DNA of 64,000 nucleotides from an uncultured Nitrospiraceae bacterium (GTDB lineage: Bacteria; Nitrospirota; Thermodesulfovibrionia; Thermodesulfovibrionales; Dissulfurispiraceae): contig CAIJNL010000037.1 of assembly GCA_903822005.1 (NCBI GenBank), forward strand, positions 1 to 64,000, read 5' to 3'. The notes beneath the pieces were generated by a model, which was not told the DNA's origin, searched no databases, and was given only the letters and a program-made list of their open reading frames with translations. Position numbers and translations under genes: made by a program. Each line of letters begins with the position of its first letter. Positions within the stretch are counted from its first letter, which is position 1. Shown here one piece after another: positions 43,812 through 52,258 of the stretch.

Positions 43812-44576
43812 ATGCTGGAAATGCTCAAGGCTGTAACGCTGCATAATGGTCTGGTCTTTGCATTCGCTTTCATCGGCGTAATAATGCTGATGTCCCAGCA
43901 GCTGTCGCGCACGCTCACTTTTGGCCGCGTTCACGGTTCTGCCATCGCGATCCTTATTGGCCTGGGACTGGCCTATTGGGGCGGTATCGAGACAGGCGGA
44001 TCAAAGGGACTGGCTGACGTAAAAATCTTTGCCGGAGTCGGCCTGATGGGCGGCGCGATGTTCCGGGATTTTGCCATTGTCTCGACCGCTTTTGAAGTCC
44101 ATGCGGAAGAAGCGGCAAGGGCGGGTGTGGTCGGTTTTGTCGCGTTATTCATCGGCACCATAGTTCCGTTTATCATCGGCGCTTCTATTGCCTATGCGTT
44201 CGGTTATACTGACGCGATCGCCATGACTACCATTGGCGCCGGCGCAGTCACCTATATCGTCGGACCTGTGACAGGCGCGGCAATAGGCGCCAGTTCAGAC
44301 CTCATGGCGTTGAGCATTGCCACCGGAGTCATCAAGGCAATCTGCGTCATGGTCTTTACGCCAGTTGCGGCAAAGTTCATGCGCCTCCAGACTCCAAGAG
44401 CTGCCATGGTGTTCGGCGGTCTCGCCGGCACTGTTAGTGGAGTTACGGCCGGGCTGGCTGCCACAGACCGCGCCCTTGTTCCGTATGGCGCCCTGACAGC
44501 AACCTTCCACACAGGTCTTGGCTGCCTGATGTGTCCTTCGGTTTTGTATCTTGCGGTCAAGGCTATATTTGGATAA
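43812..44576 (+). CDS. madM: Malonate:sodium symporter subunit MadM
   Basis: A 254-residue membrane protein of about eight helices, the larger symporter subunit. Segments VKIFAGVGLMGGAMFRDFAIVSTAFEVHAEEA, GAGAVTYIVGPVTGAAIGASSDL and FHTGLGCLMCPSVLYLAVKA are characteristic. It imports malonate with Na+, using the gradient that MadB regenerates. AGGGGGA precedes the ATG. Confidence 0.92.
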   Translation: MLEMLKAVTLHNGLVFAFAFIGVIMLMSQQLSRTLTFGRVHGSAIAILIGLGLAYWGGIETGGSKGLADVKIFAGVGLMGGAMFRDFAIVSTAFEVHAEEAARAGVVGFVALFIGTIVPFIIGASIAYAFGYTDAIAMTTIGAGAVTYIVGPVTGAAIGASSDLMALSIATGVIKAICVMVFTPVAAKFMRLQTPRAAMVFGGLAGTVSGVTAGLAATDRALVPYGALTATFHTGLGCLMCPSVLYLAVKAIFG

Positions 44577-44684
44577 TGCCGGGTGATTTTTCGCAAAAAA
44601 ATGTTATTTGCCGATAAGCAAATAAGCATACATGAAAAAATGGCAGGATTCTGCCTGAATGACTAACCGAAAGGATAAGTGAAA

Positions 44685-44861
44685 ATGGAAATAGTTCCAA
44701 TGACAGTGCCTGATACGTTAGAAGGCGCATATGTTTTAAGCGTCGTAGACTTCTTTCTCAGTATCGTCATCATCTGGGCCATCAGCCTGGTGCTCTATCT
44801 TCTGCCTTACCTGAACAAGCTCGGAGATGTGACTGACGAATCACTAAAGGGCGGACACTGA
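44685..44861 (+). CDS. Small single-helix membrane protein in the mad operon
   Basis: A 58-residue protein with one hydrophobic helix (about 18-42) and a polar C-terminal tail (NKLGDVTDESLKGGH). It lies between madM and madB, and its size and topology recall the gamma (OadG-like) subunits that anchor related Na+-pumping decarboxylases, though OadG's C-terminal metal-binding region is not evident. AAGGA lies 9 bases before ATG 44685; the GTG at 44679 is an alternative. Function is inferred from position only. Confidence 0.6.
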   Translation: MEIVPMTVPDTLEGAYVLSVVDFFLSIVIIWAISLVLYLLPYLNKLGDVTDESLKGGH

Positions 44862-44894
44862 ATAACGTCACTAATGATATAAGGAAGGTATTTT

Positions 44895-46028
44895 ATGATT
44901 GAACAATTCTTGGGCCTCTTGCTCGCGCTGGTTGATCAAACTGGGCTTATGTCCATAACGCCCGGCAATCTGCTTATGATTGTTGTCGGGGGCGTGCTCA
45001 TTTATCTCGCGCTGGCAAAGAAATACGAACCATTCTTACTCATAGGCATCGGGTTTTCGTGCATAGTTGCAAACGTCCCGGGATCAGATCTGACGGCGCC
45101 CGGCGGACTGTTCCACTATGCCTACAGCGGGCTCGAAAAGGTCATAATCCCGCCGCTTATTTTCCTCGGCGTAGGCGCAATGGTCGACTTTGGGCCGATG
45201 ATAGCGAGGCCGAGCCTGATGATCCTGGGCGCGGCTGCCCATGCAGGTATCTTTATCGCCATCATTCTGGCAAAAGCGACAGGCATGTTTACTATCGCGG
45301 AAGCTGGTGCAATCGGAATAATCGGCGGAGCAGACGGCCCGATGGCCATCTTCGTCACCATGAAACTTGCTCCTCACCTTCTGCCGCAGGTTGCCGTAGC
45401 AGCTTACTCCTATATGGCGCTGATGCCGCTGATTCAGCCCCCGGTCATGAAACTGCTTACCACCAAAGCTGAGCGCTCGATTGAGATGACCCAGATCAGA
45501 CATGTGACGCGTCTCGAAAAGATAGTGTTCCCGTTTGTTATCGCAATTATCGTCAACCTGCTTCTGCCGCCCGTCGCTCCGCTGATTACCATGCTGATGC
45601 TGGGCAACCTGTTGCGCGAAGTCCTCATGGTTGAACGGCTTGCCAAGACTGTTGCGAACGACCTTATGAATGTCATCACCATCATACTGACGGTCGCGGT
45701 CGGTTCAACTATGGCTGCCGAGACATTTCTTACCTTCAAGACTTTGCTGATCCTCGGACTCGGTTTGATCGCCTTCATAGGCGGTACTGCTTCCGGCGTG
45801 ATCGGCGCGAAAATGATGAACTGGTTCCTGAAAGATAAGATCAATCCGCTTCTCGGTTCCGCTGGCATAGCCTCGGTTCCCATTGCTGCCCGCGTGGCTC
45901 ATGTGGTCGCTCTCAAGGAAAACCCTTACAACTTCATCATAATGCATGCCATGGGGCCGAACCTGGCAGGCGTTTTTGGTACGGCGATATCCGGCGGCAT
46001 TATGCTGGCGCTCCTGGGTGTCAAATAA
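44895..46028 (+). CDS. madB: Carboxybiotin decarboxylase, Na+-pumping beta subunit MadB
   Basis: A 377-residue integral membrane protein of the OadB/GcdB/MmdB family. It decarboxylates carboxybiotin and exports Na+. Conserved segments are AGAIGIIGGADGP, with the essential Asp, YSYMALMPLIQPP and NFIIMHAMGPNLAGVFGTAISGG. In this cluster it completes malonate decarboxylation and makes it energy-conserving. AAGGAAGG stands before the ATG. The start lies 33 bases after the small membrane protein. Confidence 0.95.
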   Translation: MIEQFLGLLLALVDQTGLMSITPGNLLMIVVGGVLIYLALAKKYEPFLLIGIGFSCIVANVPGSDLTAPGGLFHYAYSGLEKVIIPPLIFLGVGAMVDFGPMIARPSLMILGAAAHAGIFIAIILAKATGMFTIAEAGAIGIIGGADGPMAIFVTMKLAPHLLPQVAVAAYSYMALMPLIQPPVMKLLTTKAERSIEMTQIRHVTRLEKIVFPFVIAIIVNLLLPPVAPLITMLMLGNLLREVLMVERLAKTVANDLMNVITIILTVAVGSTMAAETFLTFKTLLILGLGLIAFIGGTASGVIGAKMMNWFLKDKINPLLGSAGIASVPIAARVAHVVALKENPYNFIIMHAMGPNLAGVFGTAISGGIMLALLGVK

Positions 46029-46052
46029 GTACGGATTTTGGAGGTGACAACA

Positions 46053-46187
46053 GTGAATGAAACTGCTTTGATAGTCGGGTGCGCAGTTGCCCTTGGGTAT
46101 TATTTCTATGCAAGACGGAGGGAGAGACTTTTATCAAGACGAAATGCCGCTTCCGAAGTACAGCAGCAAGAGACAATAAAAACATAA
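46053..46187 (+). CDS. 44-residue single-helix protein in the mad operon
   Basis: GTG at 46053, eight bases after GGAGG (46040-46044), opens a 44-codon frame ending TAA at 46185-46187. Its product starts MNETALIVGCAVALGYYFYARRRERL: a membrane helix (about 4-20), then a strongly basic stretch and a Gln-rich tail. It fits exactly between madB and madF. It may anchor the cytoplasmic biotin carrier or transferase to MadB. It is too short for ordinary gene calling. Confidence 0.55.
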   Translation: MNETALIVGCAVALGYYFYARRRERLLSRRNAASEVQQQETIKT

Positions 46188-46212
46188 ATAAAAAAAAGGA
46201 AAGGTGAAAAAA

Positions 46213-46422
46213 ATGAACATCAATGCACCAATGCCCGGAAAAATAATATCGATCAAGGTCAATGTAGGCGACAGCGTAACAAAAGACCAGGTGCTGCTCG
46301 TGATGGAGTCCCTGAAGATGGAAAATGGGATACGTACGCGCAATGAAGGCGTTGTAAAAGAAATCTTTGTAAAGGCTGGTGAGCAGGTCCAGACAGGAAG
46401 CCCGTTGGTCTCGGTAGAATAG
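46213..46422 (+). CDS. madF: Biotin carrier protein MadF
   Basis: A 69-residue biotinyl domain carrying CO2 from malonyl-ACP to MadB. The hammerhead fold is complete: INAPMPGKIISIKVNVGDSV, the biotin site in VMESLKMEN, and KAGEQVQTGSPLVSVE. The usual AMKM around the biotin Lys is SLKM here, still compatible with biotinylation. ATG 46213 is chosen; an upstream GTG at 46204 adds three residues. There is no linker or N-terminal domain. Confidence 0.93.
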   Translation: MNINAPMPGKIISIKVNVGDSVTKDQVLLVMESLKMENGIRTRNEGVVKEIFVKAGEQVQTGSPLVSVE

Positions 46423-46454
46423 TCTCTCGTTTTCAAACAATTAAGGAGAATACG

Positions 46455-48119
46455 ATGAAAGAGACAAAAAAATGGGACACTCGAAAGACTGATTACCAGG
46501 AACGGATGAATGGCGCAGCCCAGTATATCCGAAATGGTAAGGTTGTGGCACCCGGGGACACCATCAAGGTACTCGAAGCCGTCATTCGCCCCTTTGACCG
46601 GGTCAATATTGAAGGAAACAACCAGAAACAGGCCGACTTTCTGGCCAACTGCCTTGTGAAATGCGATACGCAGCGCATCCACGACCTGCATATGGTGCAG
46701 TCTGCCGTGCCTCTGCCTGTACATCTCGACATGTTCGATGTCGGTATTGCCAAAAAGCTGGACTTCGCCTTTGGCGGCCCGATGGCAGCGCGTGTTGCCA
46801 CTGCCATTAAGGAAGGCAAGCTTGAACTGGGCGCGATCCATACTTATCTGGAGCTCTTTGCCCGTTATTTTGTGGACCTGACTCCTCGCGTATCGCTGAT
46901 CTGCGCTTATGAGGGCGATGCCAACGGAAATCTCTATACCGGCTTTAATACTGAGGATACGCCGGTCATCGCGGAAGCTACCAAGTTCCGTCAGGGAATA
47001 GTTATTGCCCAGGTGAACAAGCTGGTGGACAAGGTAACACGTGTGGACATACCGGGAGGCTGGGTTGACATGGTGATCGAGTCGCCAAAACCCTTCTTCC
47101 TCGAACCACTGTTTACACGCGACCCGGGGGGTATTACCGACACACAGGTGCTCATGGCAATGATGGCCATAAAGGGCATATATGCGGAATATGGCATCAA
47201 GCGTCTCAACCACGGCCTTGGCTTTAACACCGCAGCCATTGAACTGCTTCTGCCGACTTACGGAGAAGAGCTGGGCCTGAAGGGAAAGATCTGCACGGAG
47301 TGGGCCCTTAACCCGCATCCTACCCTGATCCCTGCCATAGAAAGCGGCTGGGTAAAATCCATCCATTGCTTCGGCGGGGAGCTTGGGATGCAGCGATATT
47401 GTGAAGCCCGCGGTGACGTATTTTTCCTGGGCCCTGAAGGCACCATGCGTTCCAACCGCTGCTTCAGCCAGATGGCTGGCCATTATTCGGTTGACATGTT
47501 CATCGGCGGCACTTTGCAGATCGATAAATATGGCAACAGCAGCACGGCGACTGCCAACCGTGTTGCGGGTTTCGGCGGAGCGCCCAATATGGGGTGTGAT
47601 GCGAAAGGCAGGCGTCATTCGACTGAAGCCTGGCTCAAATGCGGAGCAGAATTTGTCTCGCAGGACGAATACCTCGGCACCATGCCCCGCGGCAAGCGGC
47701 TCGTGGTGCAGATGGTCGAAACCTTTGGAGAAAAAATGGCCCCTGCATTCGTGAATGAACTGGATGCCTGTAAACTGGCCAAAAATGCGAAGCTACCCCT
47801 GCCGCCGGTCATGATCTATTCCGATGACCTGACTCATATACTCACCGAGGAAGGCATTGCATTCCTGAACAAATGCCGCGGGCTCGAAGAGCGCATGGCA
47901 GCCATTCGGGGCGTTGCCGGGTTGACCGAAGTCGGTCTTGCCGCAAAACCTGCGGAGACCAGGTTGCTGCGTGAAAAAGGCATCATCAAGACTGTCGACG
48001 ATCTGGGCATTGATGTGAGCCGTGCAAACCGTTCCCTGCTGGCGGCCAAAAATATAAGAGAACTGGTGGATTGGTCAGGCGGCCTTTACGATCCCCCCGC
48101 GCGCTTCAGGAACTGGTAG
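46455..48119 (+). CDS. madA: Malonate decarboxylase alpha subunit (acetyl-ACP:malonate ACP transferase)
   Basis: A 554-residue CoA-transferase-like enzyme that swaps acetate for malonate on the acyl carrier protein. The MdcA/MadA family is recognised by WDTRKTDYQERM, EGNNQKQADFLA, HDLHMVQSAVPLPVHLDMF and LYDPPARFRNW at the end. Full length is kept. AAGGAG precedes the ATG. It is followed by the carrier protein and the carboxyltransferase subunits in the same order as in Malonomonas rubra (A-E-C-D-H). Confidence 0.95.
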   Translation: MKETKKWDTRKTDYQERMNGAAQYIRNGKVVAPGDTIKVLEAVIRPFDRVNIEGNNQKQADFLANCLVKCDTQRIHDLHMVQSAVPLPVHLDMFDVGIAKKLDFAFGGPMAARVATAIKEGKLELGAIHTYLELFARYFVDLTPRVSLICAYEGDANGNLYTGFNTEDTPVIAEATKFRQGIVIAQVNKLVDKVTRVDIPGGWVDMVIESPKPFFLEPLFTRDPGGITDTQVLMAMMAIKGIYAEYGIKRLNHGLGFNTAAIELLLPTYGEELGLKGKICTEWALNPHPTLIPAIESGWVKSIHCFGGELGMQRYCEARGDVFFLGPEGTMRSNRCFSQMAGHYSVDMFIGGTLQIDKYGNSSTATANRVAGFGGAPNMGCDAKGRRHSTEAWLKCGAEFVSQDEYLGTMPRGKRLVVQMVETFGEKMAPAFVNELDACKLAKNAKLPLPPVMIYSDDLTHILTEEGIAFLNKCRGLEERMAAIRGVAGLTEVGLAAKPAETRLLREKGIIKTVDDLGIDVSRANRSLLAAKNIRELVDWSGGLYDPPARFRNW

Positions 48120-48137
48120 TTAAAGGAGGCTAACCTT

Positions 48138-48455
48138 ATGGCAAAACAACTTAGAGAACTCAACTTCGAGTTTAAAGCGGAAACACCAAAGGATTTTCCG
48201 GCAGGCTTCCTTCACTACGGGGTGGTAGGGTCCGGAGACATGGAAGTCATCATCGAAAAGAAGGCCATGAGCGGCGCGGTCAAGTTCAAGGTTGTCACGC
48301 CGGTCACCGGGTTTGATGAAGTCTGGCGGCGGGTGCTTGAGCGTTTCGTAAACGAAACCGGCATAAGCAATGCCAGTCTTGAAATCAACGACTGCAATGC
48401 GACTCCGGTGGTGGTCTCACTGCGGCTGCGCCAGGCGCTGGCTGAAATAGGATAA
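48138..48455 (+). CDS. madE: Malonate decarboxylase acyl carrier protein (delta subunit)
   Basis: A 105-residue carrier homologous to MdcC/CitD. It is modified on the Ser of GVVGSGDMEV with a phosphoribosyl-dephospho-CoA group, which holds acetyl or malonyl thioesters. The second half (GFDEVWRRVLERFVNETGISNASLEINDCNATPVVVSLRLRQAL) is typical. GGAGG precedes the ATG. Charging and reactivation enzymes (MadG, MadH) are encoded downstream. Confidence 0.93.
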   Translation: MAKQLRELNFEFKAETPKDFPAGFLHYGVVGSGDMEVIIEKKAMSGAVKFKVVTPVTGFDEVWRRVLERFVNETGISNASLEINDCNATPVVVSLRLRQALAEIG

Positions 48456-48466
48456 GGGGGTTAAGG

Positions 48467-49429
48467 ATGTCTAATAAATGGGATACACTCCAAAGTCAGA
48501 GCTTCCTTGAGTGCAACGCGCGTCAGCGCGCTGTAGGCCTCGTGGATGCCGGTACCTTCACAGAATTTATCGGTCCCAAAGACCGTATGTCGAGTCCTCA
48601 CCTCCCTCTCATGGGCGAGGCGATTGAGTTTGATGATGGTATCGTTACAGGAGTAGGGCTAATAGGCAAAAGGCCCGTATTTGTCGCTTCCCAGGAAGGC
48701 CGTTTCATCGGCGGTGCTGTGGGAGAAGTGCATGGCGCGAAGCTGGTCAACATCGTTCGCATAGCGCGCGAGTCCTATGACAAGATGCTTGCGGCCAACC
48801 CCAAACTGCCCGAGGGAAAACGTCCGGCCGTGGTTATATCCTTTGATACAGGTGGTGTGCGGCTGCATGAGGCGAATGCGGGCCTCCTGGCCCATGCTGA
48901 ACTCATGGACCAGTTCCAGGACTGTAAGGGCAAGGTACCCGTCATTTCGGTCATAGGAAGCAGGGTGGGCTGCTTTGGCGGGATGGGATTTGTTGCCGCT
49001 GCCACGGACGTGATCATTATGAGTCCGCTCGGCCGTCTCGGTCTGACAGGACCCGAAGTCATCGAACAGGAAATGGGCAAGGATGAGTTTGACGCATCCG
49101 ACCGAGGCATGGTTTACCGCACAACAGGCGGCAAGCATAAATATATCATGGGTGACTGCAATGTCCTGGTAGCGGATTCCATTGAGGCCTTCCGGAAGGC
49201 CCTTGGCGAGGTGCTTGCGAAGCCTTATGCGGATTTGGCCGCCATGCGCAGGATCGGCAGCCTTGAGAAAGTACAGTACCAGCTCAAACTGGTCGACCTC
49301 TGCGTCAAAATAGCCCCCAAGGATTCCAAGGATGTCTGGAAATACGCCGGCAACAAGAACCCCGACGCCTTGGTGGATATGCCGCTCGACCTGTTCCTGA
49401 AAACAGCCGAACGGCTCAAAATTGCCTGA
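48467..49429 (+). CDS. madC: Malonyl-ACP:biotin carboxyltransferase subunit, beta (MdcD-like)
   Basis: A 320-residue crotonase-superfamily carboxyltransferase subunit. With MadD it moves the carboxyl of malonyl-ACP to biotin. Motifs: SFLECNARQRAVGLVDAGTFTEF, AIEFDDGIVTGVGLIGKRPVFVASQEG and ISFDTGGVRLHEAN, with the oxyanion Gly pair in GCFGGMGFVAA. Starts 11 bases after madE. Confidence 0.94.
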   Translation: MSNKWDTLQSQSFLECNARQRAVGLVDAGTFTEFIGPKDRMSSPHLPLMGEAIEFDDGIVTGVGLIGKRPVFVASQEGRFIGGAVGEVHGAKLVNIVRIARESYDKMLAANPKLPEGKRPAVVISFDTGGVRLHEANAGLLAHAELMDQFQDCKGKVPVISVIGSRVGCFGGMGFVAAATDVIIMSPLGRLGLTGPEVIEQEMGKDEFDASDRGMVYRTTGGKHKYIMGDCNVLVADSIEAFRKALGEVLAKPYADLAAMRRIGSLEKVQYQLKLVDLCVKIAPKDSKDVWKYAGNKNPDALVDMPLDLFLKTAERLKIA

Positions 49430-49444
49430 CAGGGAGATAACTAT

Positions 49445-50323
49445 ATGGATAATTTGATCGGACAAGGCCGTGCGGCCATAGGAATGATTGTTGATCCTGA
49501 CAGCTTTAAAGAAGGCGTGGTGGGTGATCTGAATATCACCGACCCTGAGTTCGGGCCGGGCGCTGTTATTGGAACGGCCATGCTCAAGGGCGAAACCTGT
49601 ACCGTTATTGCCAACGACGCGATGACTGTCAACCCCAAGTTTCCGGTTGTGTATGCCGGGATCATAGGAATGGAAGAGGGTTATAAAATGGCCCTTGCAG
49701 TATACAACAGCATAAAGGCGGACAAGGACAGACCCCTTGGCAAAAAACGCCCAATACTTCTCATAGTTGATACTCCCGGTAACGGACCCGGCAAACAGGA
49801 AGAAATATTTGGAATGAACAAGGCCACAGGAGCTTATCAGCTTGCCCTTGCAGAGGCCCGCAAAGAGGGCCATCCCATTGTGGCTATGGTTGTAGGCCGC
49901 GCCATATCGGGCGCCTTTCTTTGCCATGGTCTGCAGGCGGACCACATCCTGTCCCTGTCGGCTGAATTCAGCACTCAGATTCATGTCATGCCCATCACCA
50001 GTATTTCTCGTATTACCAAGCTTGATATTGAATGGCTTCAGGAACTGGCAAAGAGCAACCCTGTATTTGCTGCCGGCCCTAATTTCTTTTTCAAGCTGGG
50101 CGGTGTTGAGGAGATCATTGACAGTATCGAGGCCATGCGTGACCGTATTGTGGCCCATGTGGCCCAGGTGCGTGTCCTGAAACTCGCCGGGAAAAATGAT
50201 GAACTCGGCCCATGGGGACGCGGTACATTGGGTGTTGAACGCGGGGGCCGCAAGACCCGCGCTAAAGTCATTGAGGTCATGAACGAAGAGTTTGCTGCGG
50301 TGGCCGACAGATATCTTAAATGA
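49445..50323 (+). CDS. madD: Malonyl-ACP:biotin carboxyltransferase subunit, gamma (MdcE-like)
   Basis: A 292-residue partner of MadC. Recognisable segments are FGPGAVIGTAMLKGETCTVIANDAM, ILLIVDTPGNGPGKQEEIFGMNKATGAYQLALAEARKEGHPIVAMVVGRAISGAFLCHGLQAD and FFFKLGGVEEIIDS. It begins 15 bases after madC. Together these subunits act as in biotin-dependent acyl-CoA carboxyltransferases but on an ACP thioester. Confidence 0.94.
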   Translation: MDNLIGQGRAAIGMIVDPDSFKEGVVGDLNITDPEFGPGAVIGTAMLKGETCTVIANDAMTVNPKFPVVYAGIIGMEEGYKMALAVYNSIKADKDRPLGKKRPILLIVDTPGNGPGKQEEIFGMNKATGAYQLALAEARKEGHPIVAMVVGRAISGAFLCHGLQADHILSLSAEFSTQIHVMPITSISRITKLDIEWLQELAKSNPVFAAGPNFFFKLGGVEEIIDSIEAMRDRIVAHVAQVRVLKLAGKNDELGPWGRGTLGVERGGRKTRAKVIEVMNEEFAAVADRYLK

Positions 50324-50386
50324 GTGCAGAGCCCGCTGATTATCTGCAGTCAGCGGGCGTAAATTGATTATGTGAGGGGAAGAGAC

Positions 50387-51499
50387 ATGTCCGACATATT
50401 GCGAGACCTGGAGAGCATGGTCAATGACTTTGGCACTGCGCCCACTCTTGAGATGGTAGAACGGCGTACGCTTGCAGACAAGGGGATTAACGGCGCGACT
50501 GCCGCGCATGTAATCGAGGAGATCCATACTCCCTACAACCTGGCCTTTGTGAGCTTTACGACCGGATCCACGGCCTTTCAGAACATCGTGGGAGTTACTC
50601 ATGCTGAACTACCGGACAGGATCGATGCCTCGCTAAAGGCCTTTTCCCTGGCAGGCGTTGCTCAGGGCAGCCATGCGCTGGTTTCCTACGCGCCGCTGGT
50701 TAATGTGTTTCCGCTGGCTGCACTGACCAGGTATGGACTTACCTGGAACTTCCCGCAGCGCTCAAGCCGCGATGCGTTTCTGCTTTCCTTGTGCCGTGAC
50801 AAACCAGGTCTTGTGGTGGGTGAGTCGAGCTTTATCCGTGCCGCATTGACGGACGCACTTTCTTTGGGCCTTGCAGACGAGATTCCGCGCGGGATCATTG
50901 TATTTACGGCCGGAACCACCCTGGACCTGGATTTATTGCCCATCGCGGAACGCTATGGCTGGCATGTTCATGATATCTACGGCTGTCAGGAGTTCGGCTG
51001 GCTCACACTGGACGGCATTCCGCTGCGCGGCGACATCAGTCTTATTCCCTCTCCGGAGCAGGAGACATACTGCGAACTGGTCGTAGGCGGACTGCCAATG
51101 GCAGACAGTTTTCCTGTCAGCAAATCAGGCCATGTCTGCCGTCTGCCCGGTCAGGCGCCGGGGGAAATCATCACCTATCGGCGTCGTAGAACTCATCCCG
51201 AGTATGAAGTATACGTGGCTGCCACTACACTGAACTCGGCCGAGACTGCCGGCCGTGTGGCCAGGACCATCGTCCGCATCAAGGGCAGGGTGGTAAAAGT
51301 GAGGCCGGACGTGCGAATCAGCGCTCCTGCCACTGTTCTGGAACTGGTACCGGGCGTGGCTGGGCGCGAGCATTGTCCGGAAGCGGCGGCAGTTATCACC
51401 GGTCCGGAAAAAACCCGTATGTTCGATCTTATGGTCGAGGCGCAGCTTAACCTGCAGCAAACTTCCAAGACCGACCCAACATGGAACAAGGTGCGCTGA
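50387..51499 (+). CDS. madH: MadH-like deacetyl-ACP:acetate ligase
   Basis: A 370-residue adenylate-forming-like enzyme. Visible elements are SFTTGSTAFQNI (phosphate-loop-like), VFTAGTTLDLDLLPIAERYG and DIYGCQEFGWLTLDG (the YGxxE motif of acyl-AMP ligases). In M. rubra MadH re-acetylates the thiol of the carrier protein with ATP and acetate, and gene order supports the same role. ATG 50387 follows GAGGGGA; the GTG at 50372 is less likely. The last 19 bases overlap madG. Confidence 0.7.
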   Translation: MSDILRDLESMVNDFGTAPTLEMVERRTLADKGINGATAAHVIEEIHTPYNLAFVSFTTGSTAFQNIVGVTHAELPDRIDASLKAFSLAGVAQGSHALVSYAPLVNVFPLAALTRYGLTWNFPQRSSRDAFLLSLCRDKPGLVVGESSFIRAALTDALSLGLADEIPRGIIVFTAGTTLDLDLLPIAERYGWHVHDIYGCQEFGWLTLDGIPLRGDISLIPSPEQETYCELVVGGLPMADSFPVSKSGHVCRLPGQAPGEIITYRRRRTHPEYEVYVAATTLNSAETAGRVARTIVRIKGRVVKVRPDVRISAPATVLELVPGVAGREHCPEAAAVITGPEKTRMFDLMVEAQLNLQQTSKTDPTWNKVR

Positions 51500-52227
51500 G
51501 CAGGGTAGGTATTCGGTTTATGGACCTTAAGCGCCATACGTTGGTCGATGTTTCTGACGAAGGGCGAGAGTTTATTCTTGCGGAACTTGCGGGAAGCGGC
51601 AATGACAGCGATGTCCTCCGGGACAAGTTTGGACGCATACTTCTGCCACATAAGGCAGGAGTACGCGTTCCGGGCATTGTCAGACGGGAAGAGGAATCTC
51701 CGCGTTCAGGCTCTCTGCCCCTCGGCTTCTGCGAGCCCGTATTACGGGGAGAAAGCCGTTTGCGCATAGCTGCCTTTGCCAGAATGGAGGATGTGGTCCG
51801 GGTGGTCACCCCGTATGAGCTCATTTCGACGGATATTCCCACGCGTACGGCCAGTATGGCTGCTCTTGCTGATGCTGTGCTTCTGGCGAATGAGCTGGAC
51901 ATTGTTCCGGGTGTCTGGGGCTCAGCAGCAATGGAGCTATACACCGGGCTGCCCTGTACCCATGCGGGATCTGACCTTGACCTGCTTGTTGCCGCTGCTC
52001 CCCATGAAAGACTTTTCCTTTTTATGAAAGAGATTAAGTTGATGGAGCGGCGCTTTGCCCTTCGTATAGATGTGGAACTGGACCATCCAAACGGTTACGG
52101 TGTGCAGCTTAAGGAATTCTTTGGACAGGGCCGCACTGTCCTGGGTAAAAGCATTAAAGGTGTTGAGCTTTTTCCAAGGGAACAGTTGGTGGACGAACTG
52201 CCCAATGGTCCTTCAGTAACTTCCTGA
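51481..52227 (+). CDS. madG: Malonate decarboxylase holo-ACP synthase (MdcG/MadG)
   Basis: A 248-residue nucleotidyltransferase that attaches the phosphoribosyl-dephospho-CoA prosthetic group to the MadE carrier. The catalytic GSDLDLL motif lies near residue 162 after WGSAAMELYTGLPCT. The N-terminal half (HTLVDVSDEGREFIL) matches MdcG. ATG 51481 overlaps madH; ATG 51520 (MDLKRH) is an alternative. MdcB, which makes the prosthetic group precursor, is not in the window and must lie elsewhere or be shared with a citrate lyase system. Confidence 0.82.
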   Translation: MEQGALSRVGIRFMDLKRHTLVDVSDEGREFILAELAGSGNDSDVLRDKFGRILLPHKAGVRVPGIVRREEESPRSGSLPLGFCEPVLRGESRLRIAAFARMEDVVRVVTPYELISTDIPTRTASMAALADAVLLANELDIVPGVWGSAAMELYTGLPCTHAGSDLDLLVAAAPHERLFLFMKEIKLMERRFALRIDVELDHPNGYGVQLKEFFGQGRTVLGKSIKGVELFPREQLVDELPNGPSVTS

Positions 52228-52258
52228 GAGAGTCCCGGCCATTTTGAGCTGTCGAGCT

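Noticed and set aside
46134-47618. 494-codon minus-strand frame opposite madA and madF
   Set aside because: Shadow of madA; composition and lack of any domain are typical of antisense noise.
48659-50602. 647-codon open frame on the minus strand opposite madC/madD
   Set aside because: It mirrors two strongly conserved genes on the plus strand and shows no family likeness; it results from codon bias of the real genes.
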